Positions 1 to 7,913 of a stretch of 64,000 nt of DNA are shown here, in pieces (position 1 is the stretch's first letter; every line of letters begins with the position of its first letter). Position numbers and translations under genes: made by a program. Source of the stretch: Pseudoxanthomonas composti (GTDB lineage Bacteria > Pseudomonadota > Gammaproteobacteria > Xanthomonadales > Xanthomonadaceae); contig NZ_SAWZ01000003.1 in assembly GCF_004122095.1 (NCBI RefSeq), forward strand, positions 365,599-429,598, read 5' to 3'. The notes below the pieces were generated by a model. The model was not told where the DNA came from. It ran no database searches and worked only from the letters and a program-made list of their open reading frames with translations.

Positions 1-29
1 AGCCCCTTCGCGGCTGAAGCCGCTCCCAC
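1..29. repeat. REP arm (cut by window start)
   Basis: This is the right-hand arm of the dispersed REP palindrome seen complete at 10959-11026 and 37707-37774. It ends in CCGCTCCCAC. The left arm lies outside the window. It sits downstream of the minus-strand hydrolase gene that ends at 113. Confidence 0.8.
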
Positions 30-112
30 GGATCGTCTGCGCGTCCTGCTTCGTGCTGGAACGCGGCAGCTGTCGCTAGGTCGACGCCCGCCATAGGGCG
101 CGCGCCAGCCTG

Positions 113-772
113 TCAGTCCAAGGTGCCGATCTTGTCGAGGACATCGGCGCGCGCCATGTCGTTGGGATTGGTGCCGGGTTGGTCCTGTGGCACCTGCATG
201 CCCTTGCTGCGGTAAAAGTCGATCCAGTACTGCGAGATCTGCCCGGTCTGCGGATTCTTGAAGTTCATCGGCTGCAGCGCGAAGACGTGATCGGCGCGGA
301 AGGCGCGTTCGATGAAGTCCGAGCAGTAATAGCTGTCCTCGGCCTGCACGTAGGTGAAGTTGTAGGGCTTGCCGAGCATGCCGCGGGCCTGCGCGATCGC
401 CGCGGGGATGGCCCGGCGCGCGCCGGGCTTGAGCCGGTACAGCACCACGGTGCGCTGCTTGGCCTTGGCCTCGGCCAGGAAGTCGGCCAGGGTCTGCTGG
501 CGCGAGCCTTCGTCATCGGCATGCAGCACGATGCGGGCTGCGCCGTCGCTGGCCACCAGCCCCACGTGGTCGTAGTTCAGCTCGCCCACCTTGCCCGTGG
601 CGTCCTGGATGGCCCCGCTCAGTCCCGTGCCGACGGCGGTGACGAAGACCAGATCGCCATCCCGCACCTTCGGTGAGGCAGCCTGGGCAGGCAGGGCAGC
701 GGTGAACAGCAGCGCGATGGAGAGCAGCAGCGTACGCATGACGACGACAGAGTGACCAGGTGAGGGCGACAT
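113..772 (-). CDS. YiiX/YebB-type NlpC/P60-like cysteine hydrolase, exported
   Basis: This 219-residue protein has a hydrophobic signal peptide (residues about 12-32, cleavage near PAQA) and so should act in the periplasm. The body matches the permuted papain-like amidases (YiiX/YebB group): a catalytic His in YDHVGL (H69) comes before the catalytic Cys in YYCSDF (C150), the reversed order typical of the family. The substrate is probably an amide in peptidoglycan or an acyl-amide, but this cannot be read from sequence. The start at 772 has a GAGGTG ribosome site 5 nt upstream. An internal ATG at 739 would give a more compact signal peptide but has no such site. The gene stands alone between a REP arm and a LysR gene. 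Confidence 0.82.
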   Translation of the reverse strand: MSPSPGHSVVVMRTLLLSIALLFTAALPAQAASPKVRDGDLVFVTAVGTGLSGAIQDATGKVGELNYDHVGLVASDGAARIVLHADDEGSRQQTLADFLAEAKAKQRTVVLYRLKPGARRAIPAAIAQARGMLGKPYNFTYVQAEDSYYCSDFIERAFRADHVFALQPMNFKNPQTGQISQYWIDFYRSKGMQVPQDQPGTNPNDMARADVLDKIGTLD

Positions 773-833
773 TAGAGCACCTCACACAATGTCGAGCTCC
801 TGCTGTGGGAGCGGCTGTGGGGGACTAGGGTCA

Positions 834-1739
834 TCAATCCGAAGGCTGCGCATCGACCTTCAACCAGTCGATCAAGGCCCGCAGCGCCGGCGGCGTCTGC
901 CGCCGGCTCGGATGGTAAAGGTGATAACCGGGGAAGCGCGGGCACCACGCATCCAGCACCTGTACCAGCGTGCCGGCGGCCAGGTCCTCGGCGACTTCGT
1001 GTTCCATCACATAGCCCAGGCCAACGCCGGCGCGGATGGCCGCCAGGGCCAGGGGCATTTCGTCGGCGATCAGCGGGCCGCGCGTGCGCACGTTGAGCGG
1101 CCGGCCGTCCTGCTCGAACTCCCAAGGCAGCAGGCCGCCGGTGCTCTTGAGCCGGTAGCCGATGCAGGCATGGCGCTCCAGCTCGGCCGGGGTCTGCGGC
1201 GGCCGATGGCGGCTGAAGTATTCCGGCGTGCCGACCACGATCGTGCGCAGGTCCGGCCCCACGCGCACAGCGATCATGTCCTTGTCCACATGCTCGCCGA
1301 ACCGGATCCCGGCATCGAAACCCTCGGCCACCAGGTCGGTCAGGCCGTTGTCGATGGACACTTCCACCGTGACATCCGGATGGGCGCGCAGGAAGCCCGG
1401 CAGCCGGGGCTCCAGCACCATCTGTGCGGCGTAGGCAAAGGTGGTGATGCGCACGCTGCCGGTGGTGGACTGGCGCCAGTGATCCAGGGCGTTGAGGCCC
1501 TCCTCGATATGCGCCAGCGCCGGGGCCAGCGACTGCAGCAGGCGCTCGCCGGCATCGGTCGGCGCCACGCTGCGGGTGGTGCGCGCCAGCAGCCGCACGC
1601 CCAGGCGTTGTTCCAACCCGCGCATGGCATGGCTCAGCGCGGAGGCGGACATGCCCAGCGTGCCGGCGGCGCGGGTGAAGCTGCGCTCGCGGGCGACGGT
1701 GGCGAAGGCAAGCAGATCGTTGAGTTCGCGGCGCTCCAT
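834..1739 (-). CDS. LysR-family transcriptional regulator
   Basis: A 301-residue LysR regulator. Residues 1-60 form the winged helix-turn-helix (SFTRAAGTLGMSASALSHAM) and the rest is the periplasmic-binding-protein-like effector domain. The start at 1739 is chosen because the family begins a few residues before ELNDLLAF; a 12-residue upstream extension is possible but would be unusual. It is divergent from the aldo/keto reductase at 1852, the usual arrangement for a LysR regulator and its target. The 112-bp gap between them should therefore hold the operator. I did not see a convincing T-N11-A dyad by eye. The effector is unknown. Confidence 0.9.
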   Translation of the reverse strand: MERRELNDLLAFATVARERSFTRAAGTLGMSASALSHAMRGLEQRLGVRLLARTTRSVAPTDAGERLLQSLAPALAHIEEGLNALDHWRQSTTGSVRITTFAYAAQMVLEPRLPGFLRAHPDVTVEVSIDNGLTDLVAEGFDAGIRFGEHVDKDMIAVRVGPDLRTIVVGTPEYFSRHRPPQTPAELERHACIGYRLKSTGGLLPWEFEQDGRPLNVRTRGPLIADEMPLALAAIRAGVGLGYVMEHEVAEDLAAGTLVQVLDAWCPRFPGYHLYHPSRRQTPPALRALIDWLKVDAQPSD

Positions 1740-1851
1740 TACTGCAGTGTGCTCACAAGCCCATGCGCCCGGCAATGGCTAATCAAGCCGCGCGCTCCCG
1801 CCTAGCCTGTACGCAAACGCCGCAACGGCGGCCCGCAAGAGGAGACATCGC

Positions 1852-2961
1852 ATGGATCTGACGCATTACCGCAGCCTGGGCCGCTCCGGCCTGCTGGTGA
1901 GCCCGCTGGCCCTGGGCACCATGACCTTCGGCGCGCAGCGCTGGGGCTCGGGCGATGCCGCCTCGCGGGCGGTGTTCGACGCCTACATCCAAGCCGGCGG
2001 CAACTTCGTCGATACCGCCGACCTGTACGCCAGCGGGCAGAGCGAGACGCTGCTGGGCCGCTTCATCCAGGAAGCCGGCGTGCGCGATGCGCTGGTGGTG
2101 GCGACCAAGTCCGGCTTTCCGCGCCGCGAGGGCGTGGCCCATGGCGGCGGCAACGGCGCCAAGAACATCCGCATCGCGCTGGAACACTCGCTCGAGCGTT
2201 TGCGCACGGACTACATCGACCTGTACTGGATGCACGTCTGGGACCGCGTCACCCCGCCGGAGGAAGTGCTGCAGACCCTGGCCGACCAGGTGCGCGCCGG
2301 CAAGATCCTGCACTACGGCTTCTCCAACACGCCGGCCTGGTACGTGGCGCGGGTGGCGACGCTGGCCCAGGCCCATGGCCTGCCGCAGCCGGTGGGCCTG
2401 CAGTACCAGTACTCGCTGATCGACCGCGGAGTGGAGCTGGACCTGCTGCCCGCCGGCAACGCGCTGGGCCTGGGGCTGGTGCCCTGGAGCCCGCTGGGCG
2501 GCGGCCTGCTGACCGGCAAGTACGGGCGGCAGATGCTGGCCCAGGCCGGGCGCGCCTCGCGCCTGCCGGGCGATGGCGGCGCGGCGCAGACGCCGTCGCA
2601 GGACAGCGATGGGCGCCTGAACGGCGACAACCCCTTCGGCGGCATGCTGTTCACCGAGCGCAACTTCGACATCGTCGATGTGGTGCGGGCGGTGGCGCAG
2701 GAGACCGGACATGCGATGGCGCAGGTCGCCCTGGCCTGGGTGTGCCAGCAGCCGGGGGTGTCCTCCACCCTGATCGGTGCCAGCCGCGCCGAGCAGCTGC
2801 AGCAGAACCTGGCCGCGCTGGAGGTCGCGTTCACGCCGGAGCAGCGCCAGCGTCTGGACGCGGCCAGCCGGCCGCCGGCCTTGAACCCTTACTTCATCTT
2901 CCAGCTGCCGCCGCAGATGATCTTCGGAACCGAGCACGTGCAGGGGTGGCGCGCCGCTTGA
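1852..2961 (+). CDS. aldo/keto reductase
   Basis: A 369-residue NAD(P)H-dependent aldo/keto reductase of the YghZ/Tas-like, voltage-gated K+ channel beta-subunit-like group. The N-terminus shows the TIM-barrel opening (RSLGRSGLLVSPLALGTM). Catalytic residues are visible as Asp and Tyr in DTADLY, Lys in VVATKSGF and the His position in YWMHVWD. The cofactor-binding C-terminal part has IGASRAEQL. The protein is slightly longer than usual (about 330-350), with an insert near residues 230-260. The start is supported by AGAGGAGAC eight bases upstream. The divergent LysR gene probably controls it. The substrate is probably an aldehyde or ketone, but is unknown. Confidence 0.92.
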   Translation: MDLTHYRSLGRSGLLVSPLALGTMTFGAQRWGSGDAASRAVFDAYIQAGGNFVDTADLYASGQSETLLGRFIQEAGVRDALVVATKSGFPRREGVAHGGGNGAKNIRIALEHSLERLRTDYIDLYWMHVWDRVTPPEEVLQTLADQVRAGKILHYGFSNTPAWYVARVATLAQAHGLPQPVGLQYQYSLIDRGVELDLLPAGNALGLGLVPWSPLGGGLLTGKYGRQMLAQAGRASRLPGDGGAAQTPSQDSDGRLNGDNPFGGMLFTERNFDIVDVVRAVAQETGHAMAQVALAWVCQQPGVSSTLIGASRAEQLQQNLAALEVAFTPEQRQRLDAASRPPALNPYFIFQLPPQMIFGTEHVQGWRAA

Positions 2962-3071
2962 GCCTGTGGCGGCGCGCGAATGCAGCGCGCTCCAGTCCCC
3001 GGGCTGGCAGCCTGCTGCCGGGTCAGGCGAATGGCCAGCGCGCGCGCATGCCGGAACACGAGGCGCAGGAA

Positions 3072-3120
3072 GCGCACCTGCGCCGAATGTCTATGCACCT
3101 TCCTCGCGGCGCAGGTGCGC
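3072..3120. terminator. 14-bp inverted repeat between convergent genes
   Basis: GCGCACCTGCGCCG at 3072-3085 is the exact reverse complement of 3107-3120, with a 21-base loop. It touches the stop codon of the minus-strand MerR gene and faces the aldo/keto reductase end. It has no T-tract, so its role as a terminator is inferred from position. Confidence 0.5.
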
Positions 3121-3507
3121 TCAGTCCTCGAACGCCGCCAGGATGGGGCAGGCGCAGGGCGTGCGGTCCTGGGCACAGGCCTGCGCCAGGCGACTGAGCC
3201 GGTCGCGGGCGCGCTGGAGCTCCTCGATCTGCGCGTCCAGCCGGTGCAGGCGCTGCTGCGCCAGGGCATGGGCCCGGTGCCGGTCCTGGGCCGCATCCAG
3301 CTGGATCAGCTCGGCGATCTCCCCCAGCGTGAAGCCAGCCGCCTGCGCCCTGCGGATGAAACGCAGGCGGTGCAGGTGCGCCTGCCCGTAGCGACGCGTG
3401 CCCTGGCCCCGTTCGGGCGTGTCCAGCAGCCCCTTGCGCTGGTAGAAGCGCACGGTTTCCACCCCAACCTCGCCGGCGGCGGCCAAGGTGCCGATGGTCC
3501 ATGTCAT
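3121..3507 (-). CDS. MerR-family regulator with MerR-like C-terminal cysteines
   Basis: A 128-residue regulator with a MerR-type DNA-binding domain (TIGTLAAAGEVGVETVRFYQ, then RRY), a dimer coiled coil at about 82-110 and a C-terminus ending C-x6-C-A-C-P. Cys111 and Cys120 have the same 9-residue spacing as Cys117 and Cys126 of Tn501 MerR, and the CPILAAF tail matches MerR CPLIASL. The position of the third mercury ligand, MerR Cys82, aligns with Arg76, so the Hg(II) site looks incomplete. The start at 3507 is chosen because the family begins just before the helix-turn-helix. It is divergent from the glutaredoxin-MauE gene and the shared gap carries a mer-like operator. The inducer could be a metal, an electrophile or disulfide stress. 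Confidence 0.9.
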   Translation of the reverse strand: MTWTIGTLAAAGEVGVETVRFYQRKGLLDTPERGQGTRRYGQAHLHRLRFIRRAQAAGFTLGEIAELIQLDAAQDRHRAHALAQQRLHRLDAQIEELQRARDRLSRLAQACAQDRTPCACPILAAFED

Positions 3508-3510
3508 GGC

Positions 3511-3542
3511 TTGACTCCGTACTACGGTACGGGGTCTATGGT
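3511..3542 (+). promoter_or_regulatory. mer-type operator/promoter
   Basis: TTGACT (3511-3516) is followed by the dyad CCGTAC-TACG-GTACGG (3517-3532) and a likely -10 TATGGT (3537-3542). The -35 and the dyad arms are identical to the classical mer operator, which has ATGA between the arms. The -35/-10 spacer is 20 bp if TATGGT is the -10, longer than the usual 17 and typical of MerR-family promoters that need DNA distortion for activation. It points toward the glutaredoxin-MauE gene. Confidence 0.85.
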
Positions 3543-3578
3543 GGCGGCCGATCCCGCACACAAGCGTCGGAAAGCCCC

Positions 3579-4352
3579 ATGTCCAGCCACCCCGCCTCCA
3601 CGCGCCAGGCCACGCTCTACCGCATGGTCATGCCCAAGCACACCTGTCCCTACGGCCTGAAGGCCCGCCACCTGCTGCGGCGCCAGGGCTACCAGGTGGA
3701 CGACCGCTGGCTCACCACGCGCGAGGCGACCGATGCCTTCAAGGCCGAGCACGGGGTCAAGACCACCCCGCAGGTGTTCATCGACGGCATGCGCATCGGC
3801 GGCTACGACGACACCCGCCGCTACTTCGGCAAGCCGGTCGCCGCGCCGGGCAGCACCAGCTACAAGCCGGTCGCCGCCCTGTTCGGCATGACCCTGCTGA
3901 TGGCGCTGGCTGCCAGCCAGGCGGCCTTCGGCACGGTGCTGACCGTGCAGGCCGCGCAGTGGTTCATCGCCTTCAGCATGGCGGCACTGGCGATGACCAA
4001 GCTGCAGAACATCGAGACCTTCGCCACGATGTTCCTCAACTACGACCTGCTGGCCCGGCGCTGGGTGCCTTACGCCTATCTGTATCCGTTCGCCGAAGGC
4101 CTGGCCGGCGTGCTGATGATCGCCGGGGTGCTCGACTGGCTGTCCATTCCGCTGGCGCTGCTGATCGGCGGGATCGGCGCGGTCTCGGTGTTCAAGGCGG
4201 TCTACCTGGACAGGCGTGAGCTCAAGTGCGCCTGCGTGGGCGGGGCCAGCAACGTGCCGCTGGGTGGGGTGTCGCTGCTGGAGAACCTGATGATGATCGG
4301 CATGGCGGTGTGGATGGCCTTGCCGGCGCTGGGTGCGTCCGCCGTGCACTAG
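3579..4352 (+). CDS. glutaredoxin domain fused to MauE/DoxX-like membrane domain
   Basis: A 257-residue two-domain protein. Residues about 10-85 are glutaredoxin-like: TCPYG gives a CPYG active site with one cysteine instead of CPYC, and TTPQVFIDG is the cis-Pro glutathione-binding loop. Residues about 95-255 hold four or more membrane segments of the MauE/DoxX redox-associated type, with a CAC cysteine motif near LKCACVGG between segments. The likely job is moving thiol or disulfide equivalents at the inner membrane. The start at 3579 has a GGAAAG ribosome site. It lies just downstream of the mer-like promoter, so it is probably activated by the divergent MerR protein. Confidence 0.88.
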   Translation: MSSHPASTRQATLYRMVMPKHTCPYGLKARHLLRRQGYQVDDRWLTTREATDAFKAEHGVKTTPQVFIDGMRIGGYDDTRRYFGKPVAAPGSTSYKPVAALFGMTLLMALAASQAAFGTVLTVQAAQWFIAFSMAALAMTKLQNIETFATMFLNYDLLARRWVPYAYLYPFAEGLAGVLMIAGVLDWLSIPLALLIGGIGAVSVFKAVYLDRRELKCACVGGASNVPLGGVSLLENLMMIGMAVWMALPALGASAVH

Positions 4353-4418
4353 GCATGGCGACAGCCCGGCCGTCATCTCGCTCGGCCATACTCGGCAGGT
4401 CCCAGAGGAGCGCCGCGC

Positions 4419-4979
4419 ATGTCCACCGAAGGTTCCGTCAGGTTGCGCCCGCTGGAGCGCGAAGACCTGCATTTCGTCCACCAGCTGGACAACAACGCCA
4501 GCGTGATGCGCTACTGGTTCGAGGAGCCGTACGAGACCTTCGCCGAGCTGTCCACGCTGTACGACGAGCACATCCACGACCAGCGCGAGCGCCGCTTCGT
4601 GGTCGAGTCGCAGGGCCGCAAGGCCGGGCTGGTGGAGCTGGTGGAGATCGACCACGTTCACCGCCGCGCCGAGTTCCAGATCATCATCGCCCCGGAGCAG
4701 CAGGGGCAGGGCATCGCCTCGGCGGCTACGCGGCTGGCGATGGATTATGGCTTCAGCGTGCTCAACCTCTACAAGATCTACCTGCTGGTGGACCGCGAGA
4801 ACCACCCGGCCCTGCACATCTACCAGCAGCTGGGCTTCCAGGTGGAAGGCCAGCTGCGGCACGAGTTCTTCATCAACGGCCAGTACCGCGACGTGACCCG
4901 GATGTGCCTGTTCCAGCATGAATACCTGGCCACGCATCGGCCGGTGCAGACCGCGCTGGTCACGCCGATGGCGCAGTAG
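4419..4979 (+). CDS. speG: spermidine N1-acetyltransferase
   Basis: A 186-residue GNAT acetyltransferase that is nearly collinear with E. coli Spe[10 protein letters not shown] at the N-terminus, [27 protein letters not shown] before the acetyl-CoA loop (QQGQGIAS), and [11 protein letters not shown] near the C-terminus. SpeG transfers acetyl from acetyl-CoA to spermidine or spermine in the cytosol, limiting polyamine toxicity. The acidic residues of the allosteric polyamine region ([21 protein letters not shown]) are kept. The ribosome site is AGAGGAG upstream of the ATG. It is transcribed singly and ends at a strong hairpin. Confidence 0.97.
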   Translation: MSTEGSVRLRPLEREDLHFVHQLDNNASVMRYWFEEPYETFAELSTLYDEHIHDQRERRFVVESQGRKAGLVELVEIDHVHRRAEFQIIIAPEQQGQGIASAATRLAMDYGFSVLNLYKIYLLVDRENHPALHIYQQLGFQVEGQLRHEFFINGQYRDVTRMCLFQHEYLATHRPVQTALVTPMAQ

Positions 4980-4995
4980 CCCGGCCGAAACGAGA

Positions 4996-5020
4996 ACGCC
5001 CCCGCACGGGGCGGGGGCGT
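4996..5020. terminator. hairpin between convergent speG and TonB receptor
   Basis: A perfect 10-bp stem, ACGCCCCCGC paired with GCGGGGGCGT, has a 5-base loop. It lies between two converging genes and probably works in both directions, though it lacks a clear T-tract. Confidence 0.7.
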
Positions 5021-5069
5021 CGCGTGAAGCGTCAGCGGGCGGGCCTTGCAGCCCGCCGCCGATGGCCGA

Positions 5070-7913
5070 TCACCACTCGTAGGAGACCCGGGCGTAGTAG
5101 CGCGGACCGAAGAAGCCGATCGGGCTGCCCAGCAGATAGTCGCGCGCGCCGGTGGTGGCGTAGCGCTCCTCGTTGAAGTTGAGGATGGCCGCGGGCGTCT
5201 TGTCCGGGTATTCGCCGAACAGGTTGTCCGCGCCCACGCTCACGCGCAGGCCCTTGACCGGCTTGTAGGTCAGCTCGACGTTGGTGGTGAACAGCGTGCC
5301 GATCTCGGCCTTGTAGTAGGTCACCCCGTTGATGGTGACCAGATCCAGCGTGTCCATGATCTGCGGATAGGCCGCGTAGGTGCCGGTGGTGGCCAGGGTG
5401 TACTGCGGGCCGTAGATGTTCTCACGCAGCAGCAGGCTGACCTTGTCGCTGAAGTGGAAGGTGGCGCCCAGGTTGACGCGATAGCGCGGGCTGTTCTTCT
5501 CGATGGCCACGATGTCCTGGTCGGTCAGCAGCGGCAGGCCGCCCAGGTCGGCCGTGGCATTGCCCACGCGGGTGACCTCGGTCTTGTTGTAGTTGGCCGC
5601 CAGCAGCCAGTCGATCCGGCCCCAGTCGAACTCGGTGGTGTAGTTGGTCACCCAGTCCACGCCGGTGGTCTTGGTGTCCAGCGCGTTGGTGAAGTAGTTC
5701 AGGCCGATGTTGGCGCGCGCGGTCTGGTCGAAGCTGCCGCCCGGGGCAGTGGGATCGGTGGGGTTGCCGAGGAAGCCGCCGGCCACCAGGGCCGCGCCGA
5801 GGGTGGCGTTATAGGTGTCGTCCGGGACGCCGTCGCGATTGGTATCGGCCGGGTCGGGCAGGGTCGGGTCGGGCACGCCGCCGTTGCGACCGGTGACGGT
5901 GTTGATGGTCTGGCTGGTGGAGTACAGCAGCGTGCTGCCCATGCGGATGCGGTCGTCGATCTTGATCTGGTAGGCGTCGACGGTGCTGGTCAGGTTGGGC
6001 AAGGGCTTGAACACCAGGCCCAGGCTGATGTTCTGGCTGGTCTCCGGGCTCAGGCCGTTACCGACGTTGGCCGCGGCGATGGTCGCGGTGGCGGCGGTCG
6101 GGCCGACCTGGATGGCGGTGTAGTAGTTCTCGCCCATGGTCGGGGCGCGGAAGCCGGTGCTGAAGGTACCGCGCACGGCGACGGCGTCGTTGAAGTCGTA
6201 GCGCGTGGTCAGCTTGCCGATGGCCTTGCTGCCGAAATCGCTGTAGCGCTCGTAGCGGCCGGCCAGGTCGACGATCCAGTTGTCGGTGGGGTTGAGGATC
6301 AGGTTGACGAAGGCGGCCTTGTTGTTACGCGAGTAGTCGCCTGCCGCCAGCGGGTTGTACCCGGGGAAGGCGGCCGAGCCCGAACCGGTGTAGGAGGCCT
6401 CTTCGCCGGCGAAGATGGCGTAGGTGTCCTTGCGGTACTCGATGCCGGCGGCCAGGGTGACCGGCGCGGCCAGCCCCCAGTCGAAGTCGCGACTGACATC
6501 CAGGCTGGTATCCCACTGCGAGGCCTCGAAGCTACCCACGTAGAAGTTGTCCGGCGAGAAGCCGTAGCGATTCCACAGGGTGAAGTTCATCGAGTGGGTG
6601 TTGCGGATGTCCATCTTGTTCTTGCCGTAGTTGCTGGACAGGTCGTAGGTCCAGCCGGCCAGCTCGCCGGTGATGCCCACGCCGAGCTCCCAGTCCTTCT
6701 CCTTGGAGTCGATGGAGGGCGAGAAGCCGAGCGGGTACTTGTTGATGTCCGCCTCGGTCAGCGGGCGGCCGCTGCGCGGGCCGACGCCGCCGATCGGATC
6801 GGTGCGGTCGCCGTCGCCGTTGGCGTCGTAGCCACCGTCCTGCGAGGGGCGGCGGTAGCTCTGCCAGCTCTGGGTGGCCTTCTGGCCGAAGCTGCCGGTC
6901 GCGTACAGCTCGGTGACATCGTCCAGGAACATCCCGGCGCTGATGAAGCCGATGTCGCGCTGCACGGCTGGGGAGTCGCCCTGGTGGCTGTTGTTGGGGA
7001 ACCAGGGGTTGTAGATCATGTTGTATTCGTTCTCACGCGCCAGATTGGCCGCACCGGTGGAGGTGGGGTAACCGCTGGCGGTGGTGCCGGAGTTGGTCGC
7101 CGGGCAGCCCTTGGCCGGATCCTTCAGGCGATCGGCCACGCAGGCGGCCGCGCCGTACTCGGTACCGGGGCGGCTGATGGTTTCGCGGCGCTCGCGTTCC
7201 AGCGCGAGGTTGAAATAGCTGTTCTCGCCACCGAAGCCGAAGTTGGCCTGGTAGTTGGTGGTGAAGCCGCCGCCATCGTCGTAGCCGCCGGCCATGGCCT
7301 GCAGGCTGCCGCCGTTGGCGTCCTTCTTGGTAATGAAGTTGATCACGCCGGCGATGGCGTCCGAGCCGTACAGCGCGGCGGCGCCGTCGGTCAGCACCTC
7401 GGTGCTGGCGATGGCGCTGGTGGGGATGAAGCTCAGGTCGGTGGGCGCGGCGCCGGCAAAGGTGCCGAGCACGGCCACGTTGGAGGTGAAGTGGCGGCGC
7501 TTGCCGTTGACCAGCACCAGGGTGTGGTTGGGCGAGAGCGCGCGCATGTTGGCCACCAGCGTGGCGCTGGTCATGTCCGTGCCCTGCTGGCTGGCATTGA
7601 TGCTGGGCACTTGGGTGGCCAGCTGGTTCATCAAGTCCGGCGCGCCGGATTCCCTCAGCGCTTCGGGCGTCACCACCTGGATCGGCGCAGGGCTGTCCGA
7701 GGCCTGCATGCCGACGCGGCGGGTGCCGGTGACGATGACGTTGTCCAGGGTGGCCGGTGCATCGACCGCGGCCGGGCCGGTGGCCTCCTGGGCCTGGGCG
7801 GTGCCGGTGATGGCGGCCGCGAGGGTCATCGACACTGCGATGGCCTCGCACAGCACGCGACGCCTGATGCGGGTGGTCTGCTTGTGACTGCCTGACTGGA
7901 TGACACCTGACAT
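5070..7913 (-). CDS. TonB-dependent outer-membrane receptor
   Basis: A 947-residue receptor. A signal peptide ends near TAQAQ (about residue 42). A TonB-box-like stretch follows (LDNVIVTGTRR), then the plug domain (SDSPAPIQVVTPEAL to about 175, with GAAALYGSDAIAGVINFITKK). The rest is a long beta barrel ending in aromatic YARVSYEW, as expected for outer-membrane insertion. TonB box and plug are typical of xanthomonad receptors for carbohydrates, siderophores or nucleotides. No nearby gene names the ligand. The start at 7913 (MSGVIQSG) has CGGAGCG upstream; longer readings would put a signal peptide in mid-protein. Confidence 0.95.
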   Translation of the reverse strand: MSGVIQSGSHKQTTRIRRRVLCEAIAVSMTLAAAITGTAQAQEATGPAAVDAPATLDNVIVTGTRRVGMQASDSPAPIQVVTPEALRESGAPDLMNQLATQVPSINASQQGTDMTSATLVANMRALSPNHTLVLVNGKRRHFTSNVAVLGTFAGAAPTDLSFIPTSAIASTEVLTDGAAALYGSDAIAGVINFITKKDANGGSLQAMAGGYDDGGGFTTNYQANFGFGGENSYFNLALERERRETISRPGTEYGAAACVADRLKDPAKGCPATNSGTTASGYPTSTGAANLARENEYNMIYNPWFPNNSHQGDSPAVQRDIGFISAGMFLDDVTELYATGSFGQKATQSWQSYRRPSQDGGYDANGDGDRTDPIGGVGPRSGRPLTEADINKYPLGFSPSIDSKEKDWELGVGITGELAGWTYDLSSNYGKNKMDIRNTHSMNFTLWNRYGFSPDNFYVGSFEASQWDTSLDVSRDFDWGLAAPVTLAAGIEYRKDTYAIFAGEEASYTGSGSAAFPGYNPLAAGDYSRNNKAAFVNLILNPTDNWIVDLAGRYERYSDFGSKAIGKLTTRYDFNDAVAVRGTFSTGFRAPTMGENYYTAIQVGPTAATATIAAANVGNGLSPETSQNISLGLVFKPLPNLTSTVDAYQIKIDDRIRMGSTLLYSTSQTINTVTGRNGGVPDPTLPDPADTNRDGVPDDTYNATLGAALVAGGFLGNPTDPTAPGGSFDQTARANIGLNYFTNALDTKTTGVDWVTNYTTEFDWGRIDWLLAANYNKTEVTRVGNATADLGGLPLLTDQDIVAIEKNSPRYRVNLGATFHFSDKVSLLLRENIYGPQYTLATTGTYAAYPQIMDTLDLVTINGVTYYKAEIGTLFTTNVELTYKPVKGLRVSVGADNLFGEYPDKTPAAILNFNEERYATTGARDYLLGSPIGFFGPRYYARVSYEW

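Noticed and set aside
5046..7895. Long open frame of 949 codons on the plus strand opposite the TonB receptor
   Set aside because: It is made of Gly/Val/Arg/Ala-rich antisense codons, has no domain and lies wholly over a convincing minus-strand gene. Such shadows are common in GC-rich DNA.
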